From assembly GCF_003003255.1 (NCBI RefSeq), contig NZ_PVTD01000004.1, forward strand, positions 186,001 through 250,000: 64,000 bases of DNA, given 5' to 3'. Source of the DNA: Aliiruegeria haliotis. Lineage in GTDB: Bacteria > Pseudomonadota > Alphaproteobacteria > Rhodobacterales > Rhodobacteraceae. Position numbers and translations under genes: made by a program. This document shows positions 7,237 through 16,011 of the stretch, one piece after another. The first letter of the stretch is position 1. Every line of letters starts with the position of its first letter. Under the pieces are notes generated by a model that was given only the letters and a program-made list of their open reading frames with translations, ran no database searches and had not been told where the DNA came from.

Positions 7237-9662
7237 CCCACTCAACACACACCCGCGCGCTCGACCTTTCCGGCAATTGGACGGTCACCGATGCGCAAGG
7301 GGACTACAGCTTCGAAATGGCCCTCCCCGGCGACATAATCACGGGGTTGCACGCCGCCGGGCTGATCCCGGAGCCCTATTGGGGGCGCAACGAATATGAC
7401 CTGCGTTGGATCTGCGAGCGCGGCTGGCGCCTGAGCCGGGAGATCGAGCTGGATCGCACGGATCTGGTGCTCGCAATCTCCGAGGTCGACACCGTGGCCA
7501 GCATCCTCGTCAATGGAACGGCGGTGTTGGAAACCCAGAACGCGCACCGGAGCTATCGCGCGGACATTTCCGGGGCGTTGGTACTCGGAACCAACCGGAT
7601 CGAGATCCTGCTGCCCGCGGTGACGGCAGAATGCGACGCCCGTCAGAAGAAACAGCCCTTCCGGCTGCCGGTTCAACGCACGAACTCGCCCATCGACAAC
7701 GGCAACATGCTGCGAAAGCCGCAATGCGATTTCGGGTGGGACTGGAACATCGCGCTGGCGCCCTCGGGTGTCTACGGGATGCTTGCGCTGGAACCACTCG
7801 AAACGCTTCGCATCGACAGGCTCGCGATCCGTCAGGACCATTCGGGGGACGGCGTGGCAGTGACGGTCGACGCCCATGTCGACGGCACGGCCACTCAGGA
7901 TACAATGGTCACATTTGCCTTCGGCGGCACCGAAAGACGTCTGCCTGTACCGGCGAACGTGGCCAACCCAGTCGTCACGGCCGAGTTCGCGCTGTCTAAT
8001 CCCGAACTCTGGTGGCCAGCCGGACAAGGGATGCAACCTCTCTATGACCTCATGGTACAGCTTGGCGACCAGGTCGAGGAGAGGCGGATTGGCCTGCGGG
8101 AGATCGAACTGATCAGCGAACCCGATGCCGTTGGCCGCTCCTTCCTGTTGAAGGTCAACGGGCGGCCGGTCTTTTGCAAAGGCGCCAACTGGATCCCCGC
8201 CGATGCTCTTGCTGGCCGGATCGACCGGGACGCGGTCGAGGATCAGCTTCAGTCCGCCGTGGACGCCAACATGAACATGATCCGGATCTGGGGCGGCGGC
8301 CGCTACGAGCCGACCTGGTTCCACGACCTTTGTGACGAGCTTGGATTGCTCGTTTGGCAGGATTTCATGTTCGCCTGCAACCTCTACCCCTCGACGCCGG
8401 AATTCCTGGCCGAGATCGACGCCGAGGTCCGCGACGTTGTCGCCCGCCTGCACCACCACGCCTCCACTGCGCTCTGGTGCGGCGACAACGAACTGGTCGG
8501 TGCGCTGGGATGGTTCGAGGAGAGCCGAAACGACCGCGACCGCTACCTTGTGAACTACGACCGGATGAACCGGGCGCTGGAAACGGCATTGATGGAGACC
8601 GACCCGACGGCGACATGGTGGCCATCTTCTCCAACACCCGGGCCGTTGTCGTTCGGCGATGCCTGGCACGACGACAGTTCGGGCGACATGCACTTCTGGT
8701 CAGTCTGGCACGAGGGGCGCGATTTCGAGCACTACAGGGATGTATCGCCCCGGTTCTGCTCCGAATTCGGCTTCCAGTCCTACCCGTCGATGAACGTGAT
8801 CCGCACTTTCGCCGAGCCGAAGGATTTCAACATCTCGGCCCCGGTCTTCGAAAGTCACCAGAAGAACGCCGGCGGCAATGCCCGCATCGCCGAAACCATG
8901 TTCCGCTACTTCCGGTTTCCGACGAGTTTCGAGAACTTCGTCTACGTGAGCCAGATCCAGCAGGCGCTTGCGATCCACACGGCGGTGACCCATTGGCGCA
9001 GCCTGAAACCGCATTGCATGGGCACGCTGATCTGGCAGCTCAACGACACCTGGCCGGTCTGTTCCTGGGCCTCTCTCGACTATGGCGGCGGCTGGAAGCT
9101 GTTGCATCACATGGCGCAGAAGTTTTTCGCGCCGGTTCATGTCGCTGCCGTTCCCGATGGCGATGGAGTGTTGTTGCGGGCCACCAGCGACGAAGCGTCG
9201 GCGGTCGACCTGGCAGTCGAGGCCAGCGCCATGAAGATGGATGGCACCACCCGGCGGCTTGGCAGCGCCAATGTCAGCGTTGGCCCTGACAGGTCGGTCG
9301 AGGCGTGCCGGGTAGACGGGTTAACCGAGGACGAGGTCCTGACCTTTTCGTGGTCGCTGCCCGACGGTCGCTCCGGGCGCGATCACTTCGCTCCGAAGCC
9401 CTACAAGAGCTACGCACTTGAAGACCCTGGCCTTGTCTCGGATATTCGTCAGACCGGGTCCGGCCTGAGCATTGCGCTCACTGCCGAGAAACCTGCCTTC
9501 TTCGTCGCGCTGGAGGCCGATGTGCCGGGCCGTTTCTCCGACAACGGGTTCCTGCTGCTGCCCGGCGCGCCGGTCACCGTCACGTTTACCCCAAAGGTTC
9601 CCGGTGCGGATGCCGCCGTGACCCTGCGCAATCTCCATTCGGCCACCTGTGTCGCAGGCTGA
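7233..9662 (+). CDS. Glycoside hydrolase family 2, beta-mannosidase-like
   Basis: An 809-residue retaining glycosidase of family GH2. The N-terminal jelly-roll sugar-binding domain (about 1-180) includes the motif CDFGWDWNIAL typical of beta-mannosidases. An Ig-like domain follows to about residue 290, then the TIM barrel. The acid/base glutamate is Glu420 in WCGDNELV and the nucleophile is Glu511 in CSEFGFQS. WGGGRYEP, another conserved barrel motif, lies between the domains. There is no signal peptide, so it should act in the cytosol on beta-mannosides brought in by the co-transcribed ABC importer. It overlaps the ATPase gene by 4 bp. Mannosidase rather than glucuronidase or galactosidase activity is inferred from these motifs. 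Confidence 0.88.
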   Translation: MTHSTHTRALDLSGNWTVTDAQGDYSFEMALPGDIITGLHAAGLIPEPYWGRNEYDLRWICERGWRLSREIELDRTDLVLAISEVDTVASILVNGTAVLETQNAHRSYRADISGALVLGTNRIEILLPAVTAECDARQKKQPFRLPVQRTNSPIDNGNMLRKPQCDFGWDWNIALAPSGVYGMLALEPLETLRIDRLAIRQDHSGDGVAVTVDAHVDGTATQDTMVTFAFGGTERRLPVPANVANPVVTAEFALSNPELWWPAGQGMQPLYDLMVQLGDQVEERRIGLREIELISEPDAVGRSFLLKVNGRPVFCKGANWIPADALAGRIDRDAVEDQLQSAVDANMNMIRIWGGGRYEPTWFHDLCDELGLLVWQDFMFACNLYPSTPEFLAEIDAEVRDVVARLHHHASTALWCGDNELVGALGWFEESRNDRDRYLVNYDRMNRALETALMETDPTATWWPSSPTPGPLSFGDAWHDDSSGDMHFWSVWHEGRDFEHYRDVSPRFCSEFGFQSYPSMNVIRTFAEPKDFNISAPVFESHQKNAGGNARIAETMFRYFRFPTSFENFVYVSQIQQALAIHTAVTHWRSLKPHCMGTLIWQLNDTWPVCSWASLDYGGGWKLLHHMAQKFFAPVHVAAVPDGDGVLLRATSDEASAVDLAVEASAMKMDGTTRRLGSANVSVGPDRSVEACRVDGLTEDEVLTFSWSLPDGRSGRDHFAPKPYKSYALEDPGLVSDIRQTGSGLSIALTAEKPAFFVALEADVPGRFSDNGFLLLPGAPVTVTFTPKVPGADAAVTLRNLHSATCVAG

Positions 9663-9684
9663 CCCATTCCCGAAAGGAAAACCC

Positions 9685-10431
9685 ATGCGTACTTTCTCCT
9701 ACCAGCTCTACAGCTCCCGCAACTTCGGGCCGCTGCCGGACACGCTCAGAATGCTGGCCGATCTCGGCTATGCGCAGGTCGAGGGCTTCGGCGGTCTCTA
9801 CGACAGCGACGACAAGATCGCCGCGCTTAAATCCGCGCTCAACGAAACCGGTCTGGCCATGCCGAGCGCACATTTCGACTGGACCATGGTTTCGCAGGAC
9901 CCGGGCCGGGCGATGGGCATCGCCCGCAGTCTTGGCGTCGACACGATCATCGTGCCCTATCTCGCCCCGGAAGACCGCCCGACCGACTGGGTCGCCTTTG
10001 GCCGTGCGCTGGCCGAGGCCGGAAAGCCGATCCGCGATGCAGGCTTTGCCTATGGCTGGCACAACCACGATTTCGAGTTCGCACCGACCGGCGACGGCAG
10101 CTTGCCGCTCGATCAAATCCTGGCGGGTGGCGAGGAGATCGGGTTGGAGATCGACATCGCCTGGGTTCAGGTCGCCGGACAGTCTCCCAGGGCCTTCGTG
10201 GAGAAATACGCCGACAGGCTGGTCGCCGTACACTTGAAGGACCGCGCGCCGGAGGGCGAATGCGAGGATGAGGGTGGCTGGGCCGACCTCGGCCATGGTG
10301 TCATCGACTGGCGGGAGGTCATCCCCGCAGTCGAGGCCTCCACGGCAAAGTACCTTGTCATGGAGCATGACAACCCATCCGACGATGCACGGTTCGCACG
10401 CCGCGCCATCGCAACCGCGAATGCCTTCTGA
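9685..10431 (+). CDS. Sugar (phosphate) isomerase/epimerase family TIM-barrel protein
   Basis: A 248-residue member of the AP-endonuclease-2/xylose-isomerase-like superfamily (IolE/Hyi relatives). Metal-ligand-type segments are visible: GWHNHDFEF near residue 122, GLEIDIAW near 152, and VHLKDRAPEG near 180. ATG 9685 is chosen over an upstream GTG at 9649 because AAAGGAAAA precedes it at good spacing and the family N-terminus begins at FSYQLYSSR. It lies between a GH2 enzyme and a Gfo/Idh dehydrogenase. It may isomerise the released sugar, or act on a 3-keto-glycoside made by the dehydrogenase, as some members do. The exact reaction is unknown. Confidence 0.82.
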   Translation: MRTFSYQLYSSRNFGPLPDTLRMLADLGYAQVEGFGGLYDSDDKIAALKSALNETGLAMPSAHFDWTMVSQDPGRAMGIARSLGVDTIIVPYLAPEDRPTDWVAFGRALAEAGKPIRDAGFAYGWHNHDFEFAPTGDGSLPLDQILAGGEEIGLEIDIAWVQVAGQSPRAFVEKYADRLVAVHLKDRAPEGECEDEGGWADLGHGVIDWREVIPAVEASTAKYLVMEHDNPSDDARFARRAIATANAF

Positions 10432-10443
10432 GGAGATCGAAAC

Positions 10444-11583
10444 ATGACCACCCATGGTGTCGGCATCATTGGTGCCGGCAATATCTCCACGAGCTATCTC
10501 GAACTGGCGCCCCTCTTCAAAGGGCTGGATGTGCGGGCGATTTCGGATCTGAAGCCGGAGATCGCCGAGGCCCAGGCGAAGAAGCACGGCGTCCGGGCCT
10601 GCACGACAGACGAGCTTCTCGCCGCCGATGACATCGACGTCATCATCAACCTCACAATCCCGGACGCCCATTTCGACGTGACCTCCGCGATCCTGAAGGC
10701 CGGCAAGCATGCCTATTCGGAGAAACCCTATGTTCTGACGCTGGCACAGGGGGAAGCCTTGCGCGCTCTTGCGGCGGAGAAAGGACTGCGGGTCGGGTCG
10801 GCCCCGGACACTTTCCTCGGTGGGACGCACCAACAGGCCCGCGCGATGATCGACCAGGGTGCGATTGGTACCGTGACCTCCGGCACCGCGCATATCATGA
10901 GCCGGGGTATGGAGCATTGGCATCCCAATCCTGACTTCTTCTTCCAACCCGGCGGCGGACCCGTACTCGACATGGGCCCGTATTACATCACCAACCTGGT
11001 GCAGCTCCTCGGCCCGGTGAAACGGGTCGCGGCGCTTGCCAGCATGGGATCGGCCACACGCACCATCGGAACCGGCCCACGCAGGGGAGAGACGGTGCCG
11101 GTGGACACGCCGACCAATATCCACGCGCTGCTTGAGTTCGCGTCAGGTGCGACAATCAACTTCTCCGCCAGTTGGGACGTGAAGGCGCATCACCACCGCG
11201 AGATGGAGCTTTACGGCTCCGATGGCTGCCTGTTCCTGCCCGACCCCAACTTCTTTGGTGGCGGGCTGGAGATGGCCGATGCGGATGGCAAAGTCACGGC
11301 GGTGGACGTCTGGGATCACCCGCTGGGACGTGCCAACCAGGATCATGGGGGTACGGCACAGGCGAACTACCGCGCCATCGGGCTCGCCGACATGATGGCA
11401 GCCATTGCTGAGGACCGGCCACATCGCTGCTCGCTGGAACTGGCGACCCATGTGGTCGACGTGATGACGTCCCTGCTGCGATCAGGAGAGACCGGAAGCT
11501 TCGTCGACCTGTCTACCACATGCGAGCGCCCCGCGCCGCTCGATCCCGGCGCGGCCGGTGCCTTGATGCGCAACGCCGGCTAG
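10444..11583 (+). CDS. Gfo/Idh/MocA-family NAD(P)-dependent sugar oxidoreductase
   Basis: A 379-residue oxidoreductase with an N-terminal Rossmann fold (GVGIIGAGNIS, residues 5-15). The catalytic Glu93-Lys94-Pro95 sits in AYSEKPYVLT, and a C-terminal alpha/beta substrate domain follows with GGGPVLDMGPYYITNLVQLL. It lies 12 bp after the isomerase with AGGAG before ATG 10444, as the last gene of the sugar operon. The likely role is oxidation of an imported or released sugar, for example at C3, preparing it for the neighbouring TIM-barrel enzyme. The substrate is not readable from sequence. Confidence 0.88.
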   Translation: MTTHGVGIIGAGNISTSYLELAPLFKGLDVRAISDLKPEIAEAQAKKHGVRACTTDELLAADDIDVIINLTIPDAHFDVTSAILKAGKHAYSEKPYVLTLAQGEALRALAAEKGLRVGSAPDTFLGGTHQQARAMIDQGAIGTVTSGTAHIMSRGMEHWHPNPDFFFQPGGGPVLDMGPYYITNLVQLLGPVKRVAALASMGSATRTIGTGPRRGETVPVDTPTNIHALLEFASGATINFSASWDVKAHHHREMELYGSDGCLFLPDPNFFGGGLEMADADGKVTAVDVWDHPLGRANQDHGGTAQANYRAIGLADMMAAIAEDRPHRCSLELATHVVDVMTSLLRSGETGSFVDLSTTCERPAPLDPGAAGALMRNAG

Positions 11584-11598
11584 GTCGATGGTCCAGTG

Positions 11599-11622
11599 CC
11601 CGGTGCGTTCAGGCGGACCGGG
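11599..11622. terminator. Possible bidirectional stem-loop between convergent operons
   Basis: CCCGGT (11599-11604) and ACCGGG (11617-11622) form a 6-bp stem with a 12-nt loop. It sits in the 43-bp gap between the oxidoreductase stop and the convergent DUF3299 gene. No T-tract is present, so the call is weak. Confidence 0.3.
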
Positions 11623-11626
11623 CCGC

Positions 11627-12139
11627 CTATCCGTAGGGTTCGATCCTGTCCGCCGAGATGGCATAGCCAATGTCGGCAAGTTCGGTCGCGACTGCAGAGG
11701 CTCCAAACATGCCTGTCACCCAGACCGACTCGAAGAGGCCCTCTGACTCGTATGGCTCCTCTGTCGTCACCATGATCAACTGGTTCGCAGGCGGCGGCGG
11801 GACGTGGATACAGGCACCCACGTAGGGCACGAGAAGGAAGCTGGTCACACCCTGGCCGGAATAGTCGAGCGGCACGATATAGCCCGGAATCCGCACGGTC
11901 TTGCCGTCGAATTCATGTGTGACGTTGGCACCCTGCTCCTGATCGAAGGGCGTGCTCAGCTGGCCATGCTCGACAATTCCGAGCGACCGGAGTTGCTCCA
12001 TCGTCGAGCCAGCCCCATCGTTGGGCACAAGGTCGCTCCATTCCAATTGGACAAGGTCATCCGCTGCACGTGCCGGCAGCGCAGAGACGGCAGCCATCGC
12101 CAGCGCTGCACGGCCAATCTGTCGACGGGTGAGTTCCAT
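11627..12139 (-). CDS. DUF3299-like exported protein, last gene of the Zrg-type zinc operon
   Basis: A 170-residue protein with a signal peptide over residues 1-25. The n-region RRQIGRAAL contains paired arginines and may be a Tat signal. The mature part contains the family core: VRIPGYIVPLDYSGQ, then FLLVPYVGACIHVPPPPANQ with Cys-Ile-His in a probable metal-binding position, then a C-terminal GMFG strand. This fits DUF3299. Such proteins accompany LolCDE-like ABC genes and ZrgA-type zinc proteins, and the same neighbours are found here. A role in periplasmic metal handling or metallation is inferred. Confidence 0.75.
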   Translation of the reverse strand: MELTRRQIGRAALAMAAVSALPARAADDLVQLEWSDLVPNDGAGSTMEQLRSLGIVEHGQLSTPFDQEQGANVTHEFDGKTVRIPGYIVPLDYSGQGVTSFLLVPYVGACIHVPPPPANQLIMVTTEEPYESEGLFESVWVTGMFGASAVATELADIGYAISADRIEPYG

Positions 12140-12166
12140 TTATCTACTCCGCAATCTCGCGCCGGC

Positions 12167-13252
12167 TCAATTGCCGTCCGGCATCGGCGCCGCCCCGGCA
12201 TTTGATGCCATGGCGAGGTATTGGCTGACAGCCAGGATGTCGGGCGCGGCCCGGATTTTTCCGCTGCGCAACAGGTCGTTGAGGGTCGCAAACTGGCTCC
12301 ACTCTGCGCGAAAGCCGAATTGGCGCGCCACGGCCGGGGCCAGGTCCGGTGCCGCCTCCAACGCCGCGCTGACAGCCTCCGATATCTCCGGCTGTAGTGT
12401 CGGATCGCCAGCGATGCCGTGGATGGCCAGCGCCTCGGCGATGCTCTCGCGGACGTCGAGCGGGATGGTCGTGTCCGCCAGGTAGGTCTGCGCAAGCAGC
12501 GACACGGCCTCCGTCCCGTTCAACTCGATCAGTGCGGTGGAATACGCCCCCAGCAGCGGCCCGCCGGACTTGAGAGTGAGCGCGAAACCACGCCTGAGCA
12601 GGGTGTCTGCAACCTCTCCTTCGGCCATTCCAAGCAGCAGGATACGAATCGCAAGCAACCCGGCCCCTTCAGGCCGGTACATTTGCGCACCGATGGCTTC
12701 TGCATCCGGTTTCAGATCGAGCCTGCGAAAAACATAGTAATCGGCCGTATCGAGTTCCCGCAGGGCAATTCCCTGCAGCGCCGGATCCTCGCTGCCGATG
12801 AGGTCGGCAAAGATCTGGAATCGCTCTTCATCCCCCCCCATCTGCCAATCGTCCAGGCGGGGGGCGATCCGCTCGATCACCGGTGCCAGCTCCGGCCCGA
12901 CATATGTCAGGCGCTGCCACGGACCATAATCCCCGTCCCGGGCAAAGAGCACGGTAGCATCGGGGTTCAGGTCAAATCGACGGCGAGTCGCGGAATCGAC
13001 AAGGTGCGGAAGTTCAACATGGTCGAGGCTTCCCTCGATCGCGCGCACGGCCTTGTAGGCGAACGGGTTCTGAGGGTCGTTCCGCGCCAGCACGATGTGG
13101 TCGCTCACAAGCAGACGCTCGACAAGCGACGGCTGGGGCGAATAGCCATGGAACCCGCAGGCAAGGCTGGCCGAGGCGGCCAGCGACAGCGCGACAGGCA
13201 GGGCGGAGCGAATCGGTATCATGACGGGAATCTGCCTGAGTGGCGTCCACAT
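12167..13252 (-). CDS. Exported protein of unknown function in the zinc operon
   Basis: A 361-residue protein not matched to a named family. An export signal is clear (VALSLAASASLACGFHGYS). If translation starts at the internal ATG at 13222, the signal peptide becomes more canonical; the ATG at 13252 sits 6 bp after the permease stop. The sequence after cleavage begins CGFHGYS, with Cys and His close together, a plausible metal-binding or lipidation site although the lipobox is imperfect. The remainder is alpha-helical and Leu/Ala-rich, resembling short helical repeats (residues about 130-330). Its place between the permease and the DUF3299 gene implies a partner role in the same system. Confidence 0.6.
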   Translation of the reverse strand: MWTPLRQIPVMIPIRSALPVALSLAASASLACGFHGYSPQPSLVERLLVSDHIVLARNDPQNPFAYKAVRAIEGSLDHVELPHLVDSATRRRFDLNPDATVLFARDGDYGPWQRLTYVGPELAPVIERIAPRLDDWQMGGDEERFQIFADLIGSEDPALQGIALRELDTADYYVFRRLDLKPDAEAIGAQMYRPEGAGLLAIRILLLGMAEGEVADTLLRRGFALTLKSGGPLLGAYSTALIELNGTEAVSLLAQTYLADTTIPLDVRESIAEALAIHGIAGDPTLQPEISEAVSAALEAAPDLAPAVARQFGFRAEWSQFATLNDLLRSGKIRAAPDILAVSQYLAMASNAGAAPMPDGN

Positions 13253-13258
13253 TGAAAC

Positions 13259-14512
13259 TCACATCCGGATCATCATGCCATCTGCCAGCGACATGCGGTA
13301 GGCCCTGATGGCGGGTACGGCGCTCACAATCGCGGCAGCGACGACCACGGCGGCGAGGACGGCAAGGTCCCGGGCGCTCAGACCTTCAACAGGCAGATAC
13401 AGCCCGTAGGCGGCGTCGAGCCACGGCCGCGCCACTGCCAGACCCGCGTAGAGCAGCGCGACGCCGATCGCGGCTCCCATCGCCGCCATGATGACGGCCT
13501 CGGCCATCAGCAACGACATGATGGTTCGTGGCGGGGCTCCCATGGCCCGCAGAATAGCCATCTCCCGACGGCGCTCATTCAGTCCGGACAGGATCAGTGC
13601 CATCATTCCCAGCAATGCCGTGGCGACGACAAGCGCCGAGACGCCAACCAGCGCTGTCTCGGCCACGCCGACGATGCCCCAAAGCTCTTGCAACGCCACG
13701 CCGGGAAGAACCGCAAGGAGCGGCTCCTCGGGGTATTCGTTCACGAACCGCTGCAGGGCAAAGATCTTCAGCTTCGATTTGACGCCCAGCATCACCGCAG
13801 TGATTGCCTCTGGCTGGAGGTCCATCTGCCGGATCGCCTCGACCGGGGTGGCGGCGCCGGTACGCCGAGCACCGCTTTGCCAGTCGACATGGATGGCCTC
13901 GATGGCCTCTAGGCTGACGATCACCGTTCGATCAACAGGGGTGCCGGTCTTCTCCAGAATACCGGCCACGCGAAACGGCATGTCATCGTGTTCGGTGAAA
14001 GAGGCCAGCCCGTGGGCCACGACAATCGGGTCCCCCACCGAGTAGCCTAGCTGCGCCGCGACGTCGGCGCCGATCACCGCATCGAACAGATCGCCCAGCA
14101 ACCCGCCATCCGCTGCCTGAAGGCTGCGCCCGCCACGATACTGGTAGCGTTCGAAATAGGCGGGCGTGGTGCCCATGACCCGGAACTGCCGGTGGCTGTC
14201 GCCAAGCGAAATCGGCACGGCCCAGTCGACTTCCGGTCGCGCGGCAATGTCCTGGTAACTCTCCCAACTGACGTTGTTCGTCGCGTTGCCAATTCGAAAA
14301 ACCGAATACAGCAGCAGCTGGACGCTACCGGAGCGCGCGCCCACGAGGAGATCGGTGTTGGAGATTGTGTCGGCGAAGCTTGCACGGGCGCCGGTGCGGA
14401 TTTTCTCCACCCCGAGAACGAGGGCCACCGACAATGCGATCGAAAAGACCGCGAGTCCCACCGTGAGGCCACGGCTTCGGAGGGAGGACAGTGCCAGTTG
14501 GAAAAGGCTCAT
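13259..14512 (-). CDS. FtsX/LolE-type ABC permease of the zinc operon
   Basis: A 417-residue MacB/FtsX-family permease. One N-terminal helix (about 15-35) is followed by a large periplasmic domain (about 40-280), then three C-terminal helices with the family pattern LNERRREMAILRAMGAPPRT near residue 310. It overlaps the ATPase gene by 4 bp. Family members are mechanotransmitters or extractors rather than classical solute channels, so direct zinc passage is uncertain. The equivalent gene is part of the Vibrio Zrg zinc-uptake system. Confidence 0.85.
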   Translation of the reverse strand: MSLFQLALSSLRSRGLTVGLAVFSIALSVALVLGVEKIRTGARASFADTISNTDLLVGARSGSVQLLLYSVFRIGNATNNVSWESYQDIAARPEVDWAVPISLGDSHRQFRVMGTTPAYFERYQYRGGRSLQAADGGLLGDLFDAVIGADVAAQLGYSVGDPIVVAHGLASFTEHDDMPFRVAGILEKTGTPVDRTVIVSLEAIEAIHVDWQSGARRTGAATPVEAIRQMDLQPEAITAVMLGVKSKLKIFALQRFVNEYPEEPLLAVLPGVALQELWGIVGVAETALVGVSALVVATALLGMMALILSGLNERRREMAILRAMGAPPRTIMSLLMAEAVIMAAMGAAIGVALLYAGLAVARPWLDAAYGLYLPVEGLSARDLAVLAAVVVAAAIVSAVPAIRAYRMSLADGMMIRM

Positions 14513-15183
14513 GGAGCGGCCCTCCGAACCCGGGCGATATCCTTCAGCGGCACAACCCGGTCGAAGCGGCCGGCAAGTCTGTCATCGTGGCTGACCATGA
14601 TCAGGGTCGCCCCGGCGGAACCGACCTGTTCGAACAGCAAATTCAGGAAATCCTCCTGTGCAGAAGCGTCCAGCGCCGAGGTTGGCTCGTCTGCCACAAT
14701 GATCGGCGGTCGACCGATCATGGCGCGGGCAACGGCAACCCGCTGTTGCTGCCCCACGGACAGGGTTGCGGCCGGACCGCCGGAGACAAGCTCTGCCGGC
14801 ACACCAAGAGCTTCGGACAGGCGCAGCGCCTCGGTCCTCGCATCGCCGCAGCGCCTGCGCCGCCCCGGCGCGAAACGGAGCGGCAGGATGATATTGTCGA
14901 GCCCACTGGCATAGGGCAGCAAGTTGAACATCTGGAAGATGATCCCGATGGACTCAGCACGCAGCCGGTCCCGCGATGCGCCGCTTTCCGCGGCCAGATC
15001 TCGCCCCGCGATCAACACCTTGCCCCGCTGGGGCGTGACGATGCCGCAGATCAGGCTCAGAAGCGTGGACTTGCCCGATCCGCTCGCCCCCAGCAGAAAC
15101 AGTTTCTCGCCCTGTTCGACGTGAAACTGGTCGATCGCGAGTCCGAACGCACCCCCGGGCCAAGTGAAATCAACGTCGTGCAT
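14509..15183 (-). CDS. LolD-like ABC ATPase of the zinc operon
   Basis: A 224-residue ATPase with Walker A LGASGSGKSTLL near residue 31 and signature LSVGQQQRVAVARAM, which has Val where most have Gly. Walker B is IIVADEPTSALDA and the switch histidine is in MVSHDDRL. The annotated ATG leaves a short N-terminus. The frame stays open upstream to a CTG that overlaps the stop codon of the upstream gene (CTGA, 15234-15237), with a GAGG 7 nt before it, so translation could begin there. It partners the FtsX-type permease. Confidence 0.85.
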   Translation of the reverse strand: MHDVDFTWPGGAFGLAIDQFHVEQGEKLFLLGASGSGKSTLLSLICGIVTPQRGKVLIAGRDLAAESGASRDRLRAESIGIIFQMFNLLPYASGLDNIILPLRFAPGRRRRCGDARTEALRLSEALGVPAELVSGGPAATLSVGQQQRVAVARAMIGRPPIIVADEPTSALDASAQEDFLNLLFEQVGSAGATLIMVSHDDRLAGRFDRVVPLKDIARVRRAAP

Positions 15184-15233
15184 GGCGACGCTGAGCTCTG
15201 CCCCCGTGCGGGGTGGGATCGGGTCGGTGGACG

Positions 15234-15932
15234 TCAGAACATGCCTCGCAAATCGAGGACCGGCGCGTCCCGTTCGATCTCCATGCTGGTCGCACCTTTC
15301 GCGGATACGATCTGGCCGCCCAGTTCCTCGGCGTTCGGGAAAAGGTCGAAATAGGGGAAACGGATTTCGGTCAGGGCATCAGGCGCTGCACAGGTGAAGG
15401 TGTATTCGGCGTGGAACTCCGAATGGGCCTCACCGTCATGGTCGGCATGGTCGGCATGGTCGTCGTGGTCCTCGTCATGACCTTCGGTGTGCTCGCCGTC
15501 CTTGTCGTGATCGTCGTGATCTTCAGCGTGCTCACCATCCTTGTCATGGTCGTCATGATCCTCGGCGTGCTCACCATCCTTGTCATGAACGTCGTGATCT
15601 TCGGCGTGCTCACCATGCTCCGGCCCGCCTTCGACATGAGCCATGTCCAACGCGCAGTTCGCGGCCTCCGGGAAGGAGAACATCTCCTGCGGGTGGGCAA
15701 GCTGATCAAGCGCCGCTTCGACGGCGGCCTTGTCCTCGTCAGTTTCTGCCGCATGCTCGAAGCCGACGATGTCGGCGCCCGGTGCGATCAACTCCATCGC
15801 GACCTTGCCGCCCTCCAGGGCGATATTGAGTGTGCCATGACCATGAACGTGGGCATCCATTTCGCGTGTGCTTTCGGCCATGGCGGGCGTCGTAACGCCG
15901 ATGACGAGGGGAATCAGAATCGTGTGGCGCAT
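15234..15932 (-). CDS. zrgA: ZrgA-like periplasmic zinc-binding protein with His/Asp repeats
   Basis: A 232-residue DUF2796-type protein. Signal peptide: residues 1-19 (MRHTILIPLVIGVTTPAMA). The mature N-terminus opens with MDAHVHGHGTLNIALEGG, the hallmark of the family. Residues about 105-175 form a disordered His/Asp/Glu segment with 18 histidines, mostly as copies of GEHAEDHDDHDKD. The C-terminal part, ending in LDLRGMF, resembles the family core. ATG 15932 is preferred because GGAGAAA precedes it and the signal peptide then fits. It leads the operon of ATPase, FtsX permease and DUF3299 genes, as in Vibrio zrg, and is likely a zinc buffer or capture protein under Zur control. Confidence 0.82.
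   Translation of the reverse strand: MRHTILIPLVIGVTTPAMAESTREMDAHVHGHGTLNIALEGGKVAMELIAPGADIVGFEHAAETDEDKAAVEAALDQLAHPQEMFSFPEAANCALDMAHVEGGPEHGEHAEDHDVHDKDGEHAEDHDDHDKDGEHAEDHDDHDKDGEHTEGHDEDHDDHADHADHDGEAHSEFHAEYTFTCAAPDALTEIRFPYFDLFPNAEELGGQIVSAKGATSMEIERDAPVLDLRGMF
15489..15605 (-). repeat. Three tandem 39-bp repeats encoding a His/Asp-rich 13-mer
   Basis: Units begin at 15489, 15528 and 15567, with a partial fourth at 15606, so the period is exactly 39 bp. Each encodes a version of GEHAEDHDDHDKD. Copies differ at only a few bases, which points to recent expansion and likely copy-number variation between strains. Confidence 0.85.
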
Positions 15933-16011
15933 CGCATTTCTCCGTCGTGAGACTTTTCCGAAGCGACAACGCCATGCAAGACCCGAGTCGCCCGGAGGGG
16001 ATGAACCACTC

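Noticed and set aside
9586-11124. A 512-codon minus-strand frame across the isomerase and oxidoreductase genes
   Set aside because: Antisense shadow: the plus-strand genes there have clear catalytic motifs, ribosome sites and operon spacing.
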